Counted from the stretch's first letter, positions 17,035 through 25,937 are shown. The stretch is DNA of 64,000 nt from Eubacterium sp. (GCA_017406925.1 JAFQXO010000011.1:62001-126000); one strand, 5' to 3'. Numbers and translations: made by a program. Notes: generated from the sequence alone by a model not told the origin.

Positions 17035-17072
17035 AAAAAAGTGCCTGTAGATAATATCCACAGACACTTTTT
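17035..17072 (-). terminator. Terminator after the SGNH esterase gene
   Basis: AAAAAGTG-C-CTGT and ACAG-A-CACTTTTT pair over the centre GATA/ATATCC; on the minus strand the stem is followed by TTTT. It lies about 60 bases past the stop of the 17135-19165 gene and could work in both directions. Confidence 0.75.
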
Positions 17073-17134
17073 ATGTTTAACTATTATATATTTCTATTAA
17101 CAATTATTTTCAGTCTTTTCTTCTCATTTATGAT

Positions 17135-19165
17135 TTAATCTGCTACGGCAAAAGCATCAACTGCTGCCTTCTCATCTTCCGTCAATGTTGCATAGTATGC
17201 GGCATCATCTTTTATACTCAAAGCAACTTCCTTAATGGATTTAGCTTGTGAGCTCTTTGGCGAATAAACTGTCTTCGACGATCCACCTGCGTAATGAATA
17301 GTCACATATGCTCTTGAGATAAATTTTCGTACTAGATTCGATGCACTAATATTTAACGCTCCACCTCTACTTATTCCTTCTTCGGCTGATATCCAATCAT
17401 TCGCCTTGAATTTAACATTGGCCACGGCCACACCAGTAGCCTCAACGTTTTCAAAAGTGAAATCACTCATCAACTGCTGCGAATAGAAATCATATGTTGT
17501 GATTAGCATTCCATAAGTAAATGAATCAGAAACAATTGGCGCTTCGCCATTAATCGATGTAGTTGCCTTAAACGAAATTCCTGGATGATTGATATCCATC
17601 TTAATGCTTGCCTTCTCATCAGTAACTGTCGAAACTGAAGTTATTCCTGTGAGGTTCGTGTTGTCGTTGACTTCAATCTCATCCCCTGGGGCGTATGCTC
17701 TGTTAGTTGCTCCATCTATATATCCTAACTCGAAATAGTTCTCGCCAGAAGTTGGAAGTTGGTACATCTCGCCTTCCCTAATATTTCCGACTAGCTTTCC
17801 GTTGATTCTTACTTTAAACATTTCTCTGTTTGCCACGGATTTGTAGCCAACATTGCCCGACTTGTCGGCAACTGCACTTGCCACTGCATGTGCATAATGG
17901 TAGCCACGCTCGTTAATTAAGTTGAGCAAACTCAGACCGTACGACTCTGACTGTGCACCCGAGTAGGCTATATTGTCATTAATCACACTTCTAATAGCAT
18001 CAAGATTGTCGTATGTGTAATCGCTTAGTGCATCGTTATTATAAATCGTATAGTAAATCGTGCTCGCTGAAATAAATGTGCCTAAAGGCAATGGATGCTT
18101 TTCATCTGCACAGTAGTAATTGAAACTCTTGTCATACATATCGTAGAAAGTCTCACCTGCAGGTGCGAGTCTAGCATCGTGAACTCTCGATGTATCAATA
18201 TAAGATTGCGTGAAATATGGGAGCAATGAATCTGACATCAGTCTTCCCTTAACCGGCCAAGGCTCATACATAATAATCTGAGTATCAGGATTGTACTGCT
18301 TGATTTTTTCTACGCACGCTGCTGCTCCTGTCGCTAGATTTGTCGCATCAAATGATCCCACAATATCTTGGAGCACCACATACTCATATCCGCCAGCCTT
18401 GATAGCCGTATCGATATTCGCCGCTGTTGATTGATAGATGAGATTCTTTCCTCCATTTGTGGCAGCGGTCACATTCATCTTCTTTCCATTCAATGTTGCG
18501 ATTCCCTTAACCACATTTGCAAGCGTATTGTAATATGTCATTGAGTTTCCGATAAAGAGCACGTCTACTGGCTCTGTATATAGTCTGCTATCGTCTGTTT
18601 CAAATACATACAATTCTTTCAGTGCACAAGTTGTTGCACTAGCACTGTTAACTTTTATTCGAACCCATCTTGCATTTTTTCTTGGGAATGTTATGGACTT
18701 CGTAGCCAGTGTTCCGTTAGTAACCGTTGCGACTGTTGCCCATGGCAATGATGCAACATCCGCAGGTGCTGATACACCTGTGTTTTCTGTGACTACCTGA
18801 ACTTCATAACTGATAGGATATGAATTTACATACGACTCGCCTCCGCCTGGTGCCAATGTCACTTTATTAATATCCTTGATACTTCCAAGATCTACTGCAA
18901 ACCAAGGTTCTGTGTCTTCCTCGTGTGTAACAATATAATTCGACTCTGAACCATCCGCTAGATTTCGAACACTTAAAGGAGTAGTTGGTCTTTCACCTCT
19001 ATTATTTGAACTAGCATAAGCACTTTTGCCCTTGGCAATATTAGTATCAAATGATTCATAGAGAGTATCATCAGTATCTGCGCTCGCTTTGATACCAGTG
19101 AATACAAATCCACTGATTGCTAAACAAGCTATCAATATGATTGATAATACTTTTCTAAACTTCAT
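17135..19165 (-). CDS. Secreted SGNH-hydrolase with N-terminal F5/8-type C domain
   Basis: 676 residues. Signal peptide (MKFRKVLSIILIACLAISGFVFTGIKASAD). Residues 40-190 form a discoidin/CBM32-like domain (KGKSAYASSNNRG..., PWFAVDLGSIKDINKVTL..., RWVRIKVNSA). Residues 200-400 form an SGNH esterase domain: catalytic Ser208 in FIGNSMTYYN, Gly-Asn around NGGKN, and the Asp354/His357 pair in DEKHPLP. The C-terminal 270 residues are beta-rich and unassigned. It likely removes acyl groups from a polysaccharide outside the cell. Its ATG is 20 bases after the DUF1893 stop, so it may be read from the S-component operon; the SD is weak. Substrate unknown. Confidence 0.82.
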   Translation of the reverse strand: MKFRKVLSIILIACLAISGFVFTGIKASADTDDTLYESFDTNIAKGKSAYASSNNRGERPTTPLSVRNLADGSESNYIVTHEEDTEPWFAVDLGSIKDINKVTLAPGGGESYVNSYPISYEVQVVTENTGVSAPADVASLPWATVATVTNGTLATKSITFPRKNARWVRIKVNSASATTCALKELYVFETDDSRLYTEPVDVLFIGNSMTYYNTLANVVKGIATLNGKKMNVTAATNGGKNLIYQSTAANIDTAIKAGGYEYVVLQDIVGSFDATNLATGAAACVEKIKQYNPDTQIIMYEPWPVKGRLMSDSLLPYFTQSYIDTSRVHDARLAPAGETFYDMYDKSFNYYCADEKHPLPLGTFISASTIYYTIYNNDALSDYTYDNLDAIRSVINDNIAYSGAQSESYGLSLLNLINERGYHYAHAVASAVADKSGNVGYKSVANREMFKVRINGKLVGNIREGEMYQLPTSGENYFELGYIDGATNRAYAPGDEIEVNDNTNLTGITSVSTVTDEKASIKMDINHPGISFKATTSINGEAPIVSDSFTYGMLITTYDFYSQQLMSDFTFENVEATGVAVANVKFKANDWISAEEGISRGGALNISASNLVRKFISRAYVTIHYAGGSSKTVYSPKSSQAKSIKEVALSIKDDAAYYATLTEDEKAAVDAFAVAD

Positions 19166-19185
19166 AACTTTCTCTTTTAAATCCG

Positions 19186-19629
19186 TTACGATAACAAGCC
19201 CTCTTTTCGCTTAGCCATAGCCTTACACTTTTCATTAAGCGCGCGGTAAGCTTCTTCTATGTCATCTATATCTTTTACAGTCTCTTCCATTGGACACATC
19301 CCTGTGCCTTTTCTGTTTATAATCTGTTCAGTCAATGTGCCATACTCCACTGCGATGCCGTTTTCATTAAGGAGTTTCTTTCCCTCCACAGATAAAACGC
19401 TCGCATAAACTTCTGAAACTTGCAGCTTCACATATAGAAACGCTGCTGCCTTCCCAACTATCTTGTCTGCTGCAGAGTATCCTTTTAATTCTAAACCATC
19501 AGCAATAAAATCTATGAGTGGTTTGATACCACTATCCATACTCACATGTGCCATTTCATCATTCATAATCACACACGTAAAGCCATCGTTTTCTATCATT
19601 TCTTTTGCTGTTTGTAAATTACTGTTCAT
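19186..19629 (-). CDS. DUF1893 (TM1506-like) protein
   Basis: 147 residues. The sequence FTCVIMNDEMAHVSMDSGIKPLIDFIADG, KIVGKAAAFLYVKLQVSEVYASVLSVEGKKLLNENGIAVEYG and RKGTGMCPMEETVKD is typical of the DUF1893 family, whose structure is related to the cytidine-deaminase superfamily; biochemical function is not established. Its start overlaps the end of the ECF S-component gene by 11 bases, a coupling that suggests a shared task, perhaps handling the imported vitamin or precursor. Confidence 0.85.
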   Translation of the reverse strand: MNSNLQTAKEMIENDGFTCVIMNDEMAHVSMDSGIKPLIDFIADGLELKGYSAADKIVGKAAAFLYVKLQVSEVYASVLSVEGKKLLNENGIAVEYGTLTEQIINRKGTGMCPMEETVKDIDDIEEAYRALNEKCKAMAKRKEGLLS

Positions 19630-20182
19630 GTTGCTTATCCCATGCCATAATTCGGAATACCAAAAGCGGAACTATAATCCATTGAAGAACTAATCCGAAC
19701 AAGCCGAGTCTGCTACTCTGAAGTACTTGCATAGCTGATACCTGCTGTCCGAAGAATGTTGCAGCAATGAAATACACTAGTGCCATTACTAATCTTCCCG
19801 ATATTTGTGCAATAAGTAGTTTCACAATGATAGGCATTTTTCTGTTGGCCATAAATCCAGCAACCAATCCGTAAACAGCAAGTTCAATCATCATATATGG
19901 CAACATATTTACCATTGGCATGCCAGTCAGTCCAAAACTGATGGCGGGTGAAACAATTCCCACGATAAGACCTACGTATGGTCCCGCCAATAATCCCACA
20001 ACAAATATTGCAAAGTGCATAGGCAAGAAAACCTGACCCAACAATGGGCCAACTTTTAAACTCGCGCCGAGCAAGTGAAAAATCTGTGGCACTGCCACTG
20101 CCGCCACGATTGCAACTATTGCTGCGATTGTTTTAGTCTTCACTGATTTAAAGACCATTGTACTATCTAATGAACTAATCAT
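19619..20182 (-). CDS. ECF transporter S component
   Basis: 187 residues, about six membrane helices (for example IAAIVAIVAAVAVPQIF, FAIFVVGLLAGPYVGLIVGIV, MMIELAVYGLVAGFMA, VLQWIIVPLLVFRIM). Layout matches substrate-binding S components, which use a shared EcfAA'T module encoded elsewhere. The conserved patch LAGPYVGLIVGIVSPAISFGLTGMP is typical. Substrate cannot be assigned. SD AGGAGGG stands ahead of ATG. No riboswitch is seen in the 31 bases upstream. Confidence 0.83.
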   Translation of the reverse strand: MISSLDSTMVFKSVKTKTIAAIVAIVAAVAVPQIFHLLGASLKVGPLLGQVFLPMHFAIFVVGLLAGPYVGLIVGIVSPAISFGLTGMPMVNMLPYMMIELAVYGLVAGFMANRKMPIIVKLLIAQISGRLVMALVYFIAATFFGQQVSAMQVLQSSRLGLFGLVLQWIIVPLLVFRIMAWDKQHEQ

Positions 20183-20213
20183 AAAATACCCTCCTTTTAT
20201 GATATAAAAACAA

Positions 20214-21353
20214 TTATTTCTCGAATTCTTTTGCTACATCCTCGAGCAAATTTCTTATTGGCAAGTGCTGAGGACAGATGTTCTCACACTTTCCACACTT
20301 GATACATTCCGAAGCCTTGCCATGATCTCTGGTGATGACTCCATAATACATCTGCTGATTCCAGTCGTTGTACATTACTCTCTGGTTATAGCACGAGAAG
20401 ATCTCCGGAATCTGGATTTTCATCGGACACTCACTGTCAGTCACGCAGTAGCGACAAGCCGTGCAAGGAACCATATTTATAGAGCCATAGATTTTTATGA
20501 CTTCGTCAATGGCATCCTTCTCCTTCTCATCGATAGGCTTGAAGTCTTTCATATAACTTATATTATCTTCCATCTGTTCCAATGTGCTCATTCCCGAAAT
20601 CACCATGAAGACATTTGGAAAGCTTGCTGTGTAGCGAACCGCGTAACTAGCGTAACTCTTCTTTTGCTTTTCATCTTTTTGGAGTTCATCAAAAACTTTT
20701 GCGGCGCTGTCAGGGATATTGGCCAAGTGGCCACCCTTTACAGGTTCCATAATGATGCAAGGTTTACCGTGCTTAACGCAAACGTCATAACAACCCTTAC
20801 CCTGCACAGATGGATTTTCATAGTCTAGATAGTTCAACTGAATCTGCACCACTTCAACCTGCGGATAATCAGTCAGTATCTGATCCAACACTTCAGGTGT
20901 GTCGTGAAAAGATAATCCAAAGTGTTTAATCTTTCCCATCTCCTTTAGTTTAAGTCCCGTTTCATACGCTCTACATTTTTTAAACTTAGGATAGTTGTCG
21001 GAATCTTGCGCATGCATCAGATAAAAGTCAAAGTAATCTACGCCACACGCCTCTAACTGACTCTCAAAGAATGGAATAATATCCTCTTCCTTTTGAAAGT
21101 AAGGTTCCGTCAACTTGTTAGTTATAGTGTATTGATTTCTGTCGTATCTCTCAGCCACACATTCTCTGAAGGCCGTTTCACTCATTCCATCAATGTAACC
21201 ATGAGCAGTGTCAAAATAATTAAAACCATTCTCAATAAAAATGTCGACCATCTGCTTTGTCTGCTCGATGTCGACTTTTTTGTCCATCATAGGAAGCCTC
21301 ATTAATCCGAAACCGAAGTTCTTTTTCACTTCATCAAAAAATTTGTTTCCCAT
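20214..21353 (-). CDS. Aldo/keto reductase with C-terminal 4Fe-4S domain
   Basis: 379 residues. The N-terminal TIM barrel shows GFGLMRLPM, the FDTAHGY loop containing the catalytic Tyr, KHFGLSFHD and the NAD(P)-binding VISGMSTLEQMEDN. The C-terminus carries CTACRYCVTDSECP and CIKCGKCENICPQHLP, two ferredoxin-type cysteine clusters, as in the large clostridial family of unknown oxidoreductases. It should be cytoplasmic and transfer electrons between a carbonyl substrate, NAD(P)H and possibly a ferredoxin. Its 5' region holds a 15-bp direct repeat (see 21370-21428). Confidence 0.92.
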   Translation of the reverse strand: MGNKFFDEVKKNFGFGLMRLPMMDKKVDIEQTKQMVDIFIENGFNYFDTAHGYIDGMSETAFRECVAERYDRNQYTITNKLTEPYFQKEEDIIPFFESQLEACGVDYFDFYLMHAQDSDNYPKFKKCRAYETGLKLKEMGKIKHFGLSFHDTPEVLDQILTDYPQVEVVQIQLNYLDYENPSVQGKGCYDVCVKHGKPCIIMEPVKGGHLANIPDSAAKVFDELQKDEKQKKSYASYAVRYTASFPNVFMVISGMSTLEQMEDNISYMKDFKPIDEKEKDAIDEVIKIYGSINMVPCTACRYCVTDSECPMKIQIPEIFSCYNQRVMYNDWNQQMYYGVITRDHGKASECIKCGKCENICPQHLPIRNLLEDVAKEFEK

Positions 21354-21369
21354 TATTATTTCTCAACTT

Positions 21370-21428
21370 TCCGTTCAAACTTATTCTTCATGCTAAGTTT
21401 TTATATGTTTTTATCCGTTCAAACTTAT
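21370..21428. repeat. Two 15-bp direct repeats in the leader of the aldo/keto reductase
   Basis: TCCGTTCAAACTTAT occurs at 21370-21384 and again at 21414-21428, period 44 bases. A TATAAT-like -10 lies just beyond (GGGTATAAT on the minus strand, about 21432-21441), so both copies would be downstream of the transcription start. Equal helical phasing fits a pair of regulator-binding sites. Confidence 0.5.
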
Positions 21429-21477
21429 ACAGATATTATACCCTACATTCTTCTGTCATCATAGAAATTTTTGCATA

Positions 21478-21505
21478 ATAAAAGCGGCCGCCTTAGCGAC
21501 CGCTT
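21478..21505 (-). terminator. Terminator after the CbiE/CbiT-like gene
   Basis: AAGCGGTCGC and GCGGCCGCTT on the minus strand pair over the loop TAAG (one G-U), followed by TTATTAT. It sits 26 bases beyond the stop of the 21531-22442 gene. Confidence 0.7.
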
Positions 21506-21530
21506 CCAATAAATATTACTTGTTAAATAG

Positions 21531-22442
21531 TTACTTCTGCATTGGTTCTCCAGTAATCATCCAAGGTGCTGGTTGTGCCTCAAATACACTATGTTTATCA
21601 GTTTTTGCAACTGTAATCTGCATAACCTCTGTCACCTTGATGCCATGTTTCTCCATTGCAGTTTTTACGTCTGTGAGTATATCAAGTTCTAATGTATAGA
21701 ATATAAACTTGATATCTGGATTAACCTTAAGCAAACTTTCGATATCATTATCTATCGATTCTTTTGTAGCCACTATAAATGCGAGTCTAGGAATCGGAAG
21801 TTCCTTCAATGTATCTTCCTCTAAGTCTGTTATTACTTCAATGTTGTGAACACCAAACTTATCAATGTTCTCTTCCATCGTACGCTTAGATCCTTCGTCT
21901 CTCTCATATGCTACGATAACACCTTCGTATGCAATCATTGATGCCTCAATGGCAACTGATTCAGAATTGACGAGCAGTGCGACGTCACGCACATCCAACT
22001 CGAGCTTATTCATAATGACCGCTCTAATTTCGTGTCCCACATACTTAACTGTACCATTCGAGAAATTCTCGTTCTTCATTCCGAAAATCATTGACTCACG
22101 AGTATTCTCATTTACGATAAATAGTACCGTAGGTCCTGAAATTGGGTCATCCATCATATCTGAAACCTTGCAGTGCTTCATCTCGCTAGGTTCGTAACCC
22201 GTACCATAGTACATTTCATAATCTCCGTAGCCAGCTTCCCAGCACTTATATAGCAAGTTATCATGTGTCTCGTCCGCAAATATTAATATACGCTTATGCG
22301 TCGCAATCGTTGCGAGAACGTTACGTCTCTTACCACATGTGTTCAGAATTTTAATCTTCTCTGGTGTTACGTCTTCCATCTTCGCGATGTAGCCCATCCA
22401 TTCGAGCATCTGCGAATTGGAAAACTGTGTAGTATCGCCCAT
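21531..22442 (-). CDS. Degenerate CbiE/CbiT-like protein
   Basis: 303 residues from ATG 22442 (GGAGG 7 bases ahead; the upstream ATG lacks an SD). The second half follows the plan of cobalt-precorrin C15-methyltransferase CbiT: HEIRAVIMNKLELDVRDVALLVNSESVAIEASMIA...VIVAYERDEGSKRTMEENIDKFGVHNIEVI. However the SAM-binding loop that normally reads D-x-G-x-G-x-G-S is here LLVNSESVAIEAS, without the glycines. The first half resembles CbiE in length and layout only (KILNTCGKRRNVLATI, GYGDYEMYYGTGYEP). No other cobalamin gene is near. It is probably a descendant that lost methyltransferase activity; function unknown. Confidence 0.6.
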   Translation of the reverse strand: MGDTTQFSNSQMLEWMGYIAKMEDVTPEKIKILNTCGKRRNVLATIATHKRILIFADETHDNLLYKCWEAGYGDYEMYYGTGYEPSEMKHCKVSDMMDDPISGPTVLFIVNENTRESMIFGMKNENFSNGTVKYVGHEIRAVIMNKLELDVRDVALLVNSESVAIEASMIAYEGVIVAYERDEGSKRTMEENIDKFGVHNIEVITDLEEDTLKELPIPRLAFIVATKESIDNDIESLLKVNPDIKFIFYTLELDILTDVKTAMEKHGIKVTEVMQITVAKTDKHSVFEAQPAPWMITGEPMQK

Positions 22443-22470
22443 TATTAATCCTCCGCTCATAAACTTGTTA

Positions 22471-24246
22471 TCATTTTACCACATTTTTTATGGCTTTACC
22501 ATTTACATAGAGCGTATGACCGTTGAAATCAATATTACTGTTAGTCTTGTCAGCGTTTGAAAAACTAGTCACATATGAATCGCCAGTCAACTTGATTTTG
22601 GAGGATTTATCAAGTTTCAATGTCACCTTCTTGGCTGTATTTTTGCCGTTAATAGTTCCAGTATATGTGGCATTCGCCAATGATATAACACCTGTAGAAA
22701 TCTTATCAGCTTTGATATCTCCAGTAAGGGTCTGATTCTTAGCATTGAGCGTGAAGTTTCCAGCATTATTTCCAGAAGTACCCCACTGGTCTGTTCCTTT
22801 GGCATCAATCAAAGTTCCACTACCATAACTAATCTTTGTGTTTGCAAGATTGATGACAGCATCTGTGTTAGTAATAAAGAAGAAAGGTGCGCTCTTGTAA
22901 TACTTGGAATTCTTTTGAATTGAAAGAGTCGAATCACTAGCATTAAAAACTCCTGTTCCTTGATCTGCATCACCTGACATTGACTGATAAATCATTACTC
23001 CTGCAATATCAGTTGTGCCTCTATTGCCAGCGCCGCTGGCAACAACATTAGAGTTCTTAATGGAAGCTGTATTCTTTCCTTCTACTACTGTAATCTGCGA
23101 ACCGTTGGCTGTACCTTCGCTGTCAGTCAACGAAATATCTCCCGTCGAATAAATGATTGGCGAGCCAGCCCCATTGGTCGTAAGGTTTGAATCTGATACC
23201 TTCACAGTACCCTCACCTCTGTCAGTGGCAAGTGTTGCACAAGATCCACCTTTGGTAGAAATAGTCACATTATTTGCTTCAATATATCCACCATATGTGG
23301 CGTCCAATCCTCTCGATGATGCTTGGCCTGTAGTTTTAATTGTACTGTCTGAAATTAAAACTTTAGCCTTGCTACCTGTGGCAAAAACTGCATTTCCGCC
23401 TTTACAGTTAGTTGTGATAGTCGTATTTTTAATCGTACTAGTCGAATTCTTTGTCGTTAAGATTGCTGCGTTTGTTCCCGAAAAATCCGACTGTTCAACT
23501 GCAGATGCATCGCCTGTCTTTCTCACCTTTGCATCGTTTAAAGTGAGTGTGCCACCACTCTTTGTGAGGATGGCATTCACATCACTTTTTTTAGAACTGA
23601 AGTTACCACTTAGGGTTGTCTTATTTTTAACTTCTTTAACGCCTTTTGCTTGTGTGTTACTTTGTTGGTTATTCATCTCAGGTCCACCTTGGCCCTGAGG
23701 GCCATTCCCATTCATTTCTACACAAGGTTTCTGCATATGTTTAATATTATTCGCCAAGAGATATGTACCGATACCCAGTCCTGCAGTAGCCACAACAAGA
23801 GCAACTAGGAATATAGCTATTCGCTTCTTGTCAGTAAATGTTTCTCTAATAGTTTTCTCGTTTGCCTTAGACAAAATCAAGAAAAGTATTAGTGCAACTA
23901 ATAGTAATGTTTCAAAAACAAGTGCTACTATAAACGGAACCGTAATGCCCTTCGATGGTCTTTCTTTCATATGAGAAGGCATGCCTTTCATATGATTCTT
24001 ACCATTCTGATCATTCATCTGTGGAGGCTGCTGTTTATTGTCGCTTCCACTTTTCGCATTCTGATCGTTTGGCATCGCTGGAGGCTGTTCGCCGGTATTT
24101 CCAGCTGCATTTTGCTGAGGACCGTTTGGTTGCATCTTCATCTTTGGAGCATTATCCATAGTCGCAAAAATAAATGTTACTACTACTCCTGCACCAACCG
24201 CTATGATTAGTGCAACTGTGATAATGTTTTTAATTAGTCTACTCAT
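22471..24246 (-). CDS. Membrane-anchored beta-helix surface protein
   Basis: 591 residues from ATG 24246 (SD AAAGGAG 9 bases ahead; an ATG three codons upstream overlaps the SD). N-terminal helix (IITVALIIAVGAGVVVTFIF), a Gln/Asn/Pro/Met-rich extracytoplasmic segment, two further helices (ITVPFIVALVFETLLLVALILFLIL and IAIFLVALVVATAGLGIGTYLLA), then about 380 residues of pectate-lyase-like beta-helix repeats (TTKNSTSTIKNTTITT, VKVSDSNLTTNGAG, and so on). No catalytic residues of polysaccharide lyases are obvious. It ends 28 bases before the CbiE/T-like gene, so the two may be co-transcribed. Probably a surface or structural protein. Confidence 0.75.
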   Translation of the reverse strand: MSRLIKNIITVALIIAVGAGVVVTFIFATMDNAPKMKMQPNGPQQNAAGNTGEQPPAMPNDQNAKSGSDNKQQPPQMNDQNGKNHMKGMPSHMKERPSKGITVPFIVALVFETLLLVALILFLILSKANEKTIRETFTDKKRIAIFLVALVVATAGLGIGTYLLANNIKHMQKPCVEMNGNGPQGQGGPEMNNQQSNTQAKGVKEVKNKTTLSGNFSSKKSDVNAILTKSGGTLTLNDAKVRKTGDASAVEQSDFSGTNAAILTTKNSTSTIKNTTITTNCKGGNAVFATGSKAKVLISDSTIKTTGQASSRGLDATYGGYIEANNVTISTKGGSCATLATDRGEGTVKVSDSNLTTNGAGSPIIYSTGDISLTDSEGTANGSQITVVEGKNTASIKNSNVVASGAGNRGTTDIAGVMIYQSMSGDADQGTGVFNASDSTLSIQKNSKYYKSAPFFFITNTDAVINLANTKISYGSGTLIDAKGTDQWGTSGNNAGNFTLNAKNQTLTGDIKADKISTGVISLANATYTGTINGKNTAKKVTLKLDKSSKIKLTGDSYVTSFSNADKTNSNIDFNGHTLYVNGKAIKNVVK

Positions 24247-24325
24247 AATACACATCTCCTTTCATGTTTAAAAGTCTACTGGAAAGATGTGAACAGTCGG
24301 TGTTCAAAGTGTGTAGATTTGGACA

Positions 24326-24364
24326 CAAAAATTGCCTTAGAAATCAGTTGATTTCTAAGGCAAT
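24326..24364 (-). terminator. Terminator after trxA
   Basis: A 16-bp perfect arm pair (ATTGCCTTAGAAATCA at 24331-24346 and its complement at 24349-24364); on the minus strand it is followed by TTTTTG. It closes the DUF6273-to-trxA run of genes. Confidence 0.88.
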
Positions 24365-24376
24365 CATTCTTAAATC

Positions 24377-24697
24377 TTATAAGTACTTTTCAAACATCTG
24401 TGCAAGTTCATCTTTAGGAACATAGCCTACCGAGCGGTCAACGACTTCACCCTTCACAAACATCAACACTGCCGGGATACTTGAAATACTGTGTGCTGCC
24501 GCAAGTGCTGGCTCATCATCTGTGTTCACCTTGCCAACCTTCATGCGTCCATCATACTCCTCTGCAATCTCTTCTATGACAGGTCCAAGCATTTGGCAAG
24601 GGCCACACCAAGGTGCCCAAAAATCTACGAGCACTGGGATGTCTGAATTTTTAACTTCCTCTTCGAAATTAGCCGACGTTAATTTTATCTCCGCCAT
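24377..24697 (-). CDS. trxA: Thioredoxin
   Basis: 106 residues. Cytoplasmic dithiol reductant with active site WAPWCGPCQM (Cys31/Cys34 region), the cis-proline motif SSIPAVLMF and C-terminal GYVPKDEL. SD GGAGGT precedes ATG. It follows the FTR-like gene after 9 bases, which suggests that its electrons come from ferredoxin via that protein rather than from NADPH via TrxB. Confidence 0.96.
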   Translation of the reverse strand: MAEIKLTSANFEEEVKNSDIPVLVDFWAPWCGPCQMLGPVIEEIAEEYDGRMKVGKVNTDDEPALAAAHSISSIPAVLMFVKGEVVDRSVGYVPKDELAQMFEKYL

Positions 24698-24706
24698 AAC
24701 AACCTC

Positions 24707-24904
24707 CTACTTTTCTTTATAATATAGTCTACAGTGACAAAATCCCTCGAATTCAGGATTCGCTACCTGGTCACGAAACTCTTTGCACATACACATAGTG
24801 TCCTCCGTCTCTTCAAGCCTGCAAGGACAATGTCCATTTTTCTTTTTCAGACCTTCTCTGATAGCGTCCACTACTTTTCGGTCTTCATTAAATGTGATTT
24901 TCAT
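24707..24904 (-). CDS. Ferredoxin:thioredoxin reductase-like catalytic protein
   Basis: 65 residues with six cysteines in three C-x-C pairs: C26-P-C28, C38-M-C40 and C56-H-C58. The catalytic chain of ferredoxin:thioredoxin reductase has CPC, CPC and CHC with spacings of 16 and 8 residues; here the gaps are 9 and 15, yet the whole span stays 33 residues. The first CPC and last CHC pairs are conserved. The protein would hold a 4Fe-4S cluster next to a redox disulfide and reduce thioredoxin, encoded right after it. It lies behind azlD in a tight operon. No variable FTR chain is seen, as in non-photosynthetic relatives. Confidence 0.82.
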   Translation of the reverse strand: MKITFNEDRKVVDAIREGLKKKNGHCPCRLEETEDTMCMCKEFRDQVANPEFEGFCHCRLYYKEK

Positions 24905-24915
24905 AAGTACACCTC

Positions 24916-25218
24916 TTATTTTATAACCAACTCAATTACAAATACTATTATACAACATATCGTGGCTGTGCCAAACATATTTACTCCGAACCAAGCTGCT
25001 AGTATTCCAGCTACGAGCGCAAGTGCTCCTGCTATCGGAGTATTTGTCGCATCGATGATGGCAGGAAAAATCATCACTGCCAGTGTGATGTATGGCACAT
25101 AATAAAGAAACGATCTGATATATACATTCTTAATCTGCTTTCTCACGAGAGCAATCGGTAGAAATCTAATAAGGAAAGTCACGATAATCATTATTGCAAT
25201 ATAAATATAGTTAGTCAT
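24916..25218 (-). CDS. azlD: AzlD-family branched-chain amino acid exporter subunit
   Basis: 100 residues, four hydrophobic helices (YIAIMIIVTFLIRFLPIAL, FLYYVPYITLAVMIFPAI, GALALVAGILAAWFGV, TICCIIVFVIELVIK). AzlD works with AzlC to export branched-chain amino acids. The conserved T-F-L-I-R-F-L-P segment is present. Start overlaps azlC by 8 bases. Confidence 0.92.
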   Translation of the reverse strand: MTNYIYIAIMIIVTFLIRFLPIALVRKQIKNVYIRSFLYYVPYITLAVMIFPAIIDATNTPIAGALALVAGILAAWFGVNMFGTATICCIIVFVIELVIK

Positions 25219-25936
25219 CTTCTACCTCCCTTCTCGGGAACAGTATTGCCGCGGCCGCGGCAATGATAACTGTCAGTATAACAATCCGAACACTCTCTGG
25301 CACTCGATTGATAACTGGTGTATATCTAAACGCTGCACTCAAAGCCATGCTTACCGCAATGAGTCCAAGCACAATTTTATTTTTCTTTCCAACTGGAATG
25401 ATGATGGCGATGAACATTCCAAACAAAGCAACACTCAAGGCACTCACAATATTTTTAGGGAGTGCATCTCCTAAGACAATTCCTAAAACTGTTCCAATAG
25501 ACCAGCAAGGAACTGCCACTGTCGCTATACCATATGTATAGAATGGATTTAGCGGACCAGGTCTCACGACACTGGCTCCGAAAAACTCATCCGTCAGGAA
25601 AAATCCCACTCCGACGCGATGGCGCATCTTAAGATCTGGGCTCATTTTTTGACTAAGTGAGAGTGCCATCAAAACATATCTTATGTTAACCACTATTGTT
25701 ACGAGAATTAGAGTAGTTGGCAACACCTTTTCGCCTATCGCTTCGAAACCTGCGTACTCACCTGCAGATGCATTTACAAATAAACTTGTAATCAATCCTT
25801 GCAACCAAGTGATGCCCCACTTCGCGGCCATGATACCTAGTGAAAAAGACACAGCAAAATAGCCTGCCCCTATTGGCAGGCCAACTTTCATGCCTTCCAG
25901 ATATACCCTTTTCGTCGTCTGTGGTTTGTTAGTCAT
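25211..25936 (-). CDS. azlC: AzlC-family branched-chain amino acid exporter subunit
   Basis: 241 residues from ATG 25936. Inner-membrane protein with the AzlC signature GLPIGAGYFAVSFSLGIMAAKWGI near the N-terminus and RYVLMALSLSQKMSP, then several helices. The ATG directly follows the bioY stop (TGATATG), so translation is coupled; the open frame extends 16 codons upstream inside bioY but has no better start. Works with AzlD. Confidence 0.92.
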   Translation of the reverse strand: MTNKPQTTKRVYLEGMKVGLPIGAGYFAVSFSLGIMAAKWGITWLQGLITSLFVNASAGEYAGFEAIGEKVLPTTLILVTIVVNIRYVLMALSLSQKMSPDLKMRHRVGVGFFLTDEFFGASVVRPGPLNPFYTYGIATVAVPCWSIGTVLGIVLGDALPKNIVSALSVALFGMFIAIIIPVGKKNKIVLGLIAVSMALSAAFRYTPVINRVPESVRIVILTVIIAAAAAILFPRREVEDD

Positions 25937-25937
25937 A

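Noticed and set aside
23153..23698. Plus-strand frame of 181 codons opposite the membrane beta-helix gene
   Set aside because: Hydrophobic shadow of Ser/Thr/Asn codons; no start signal.
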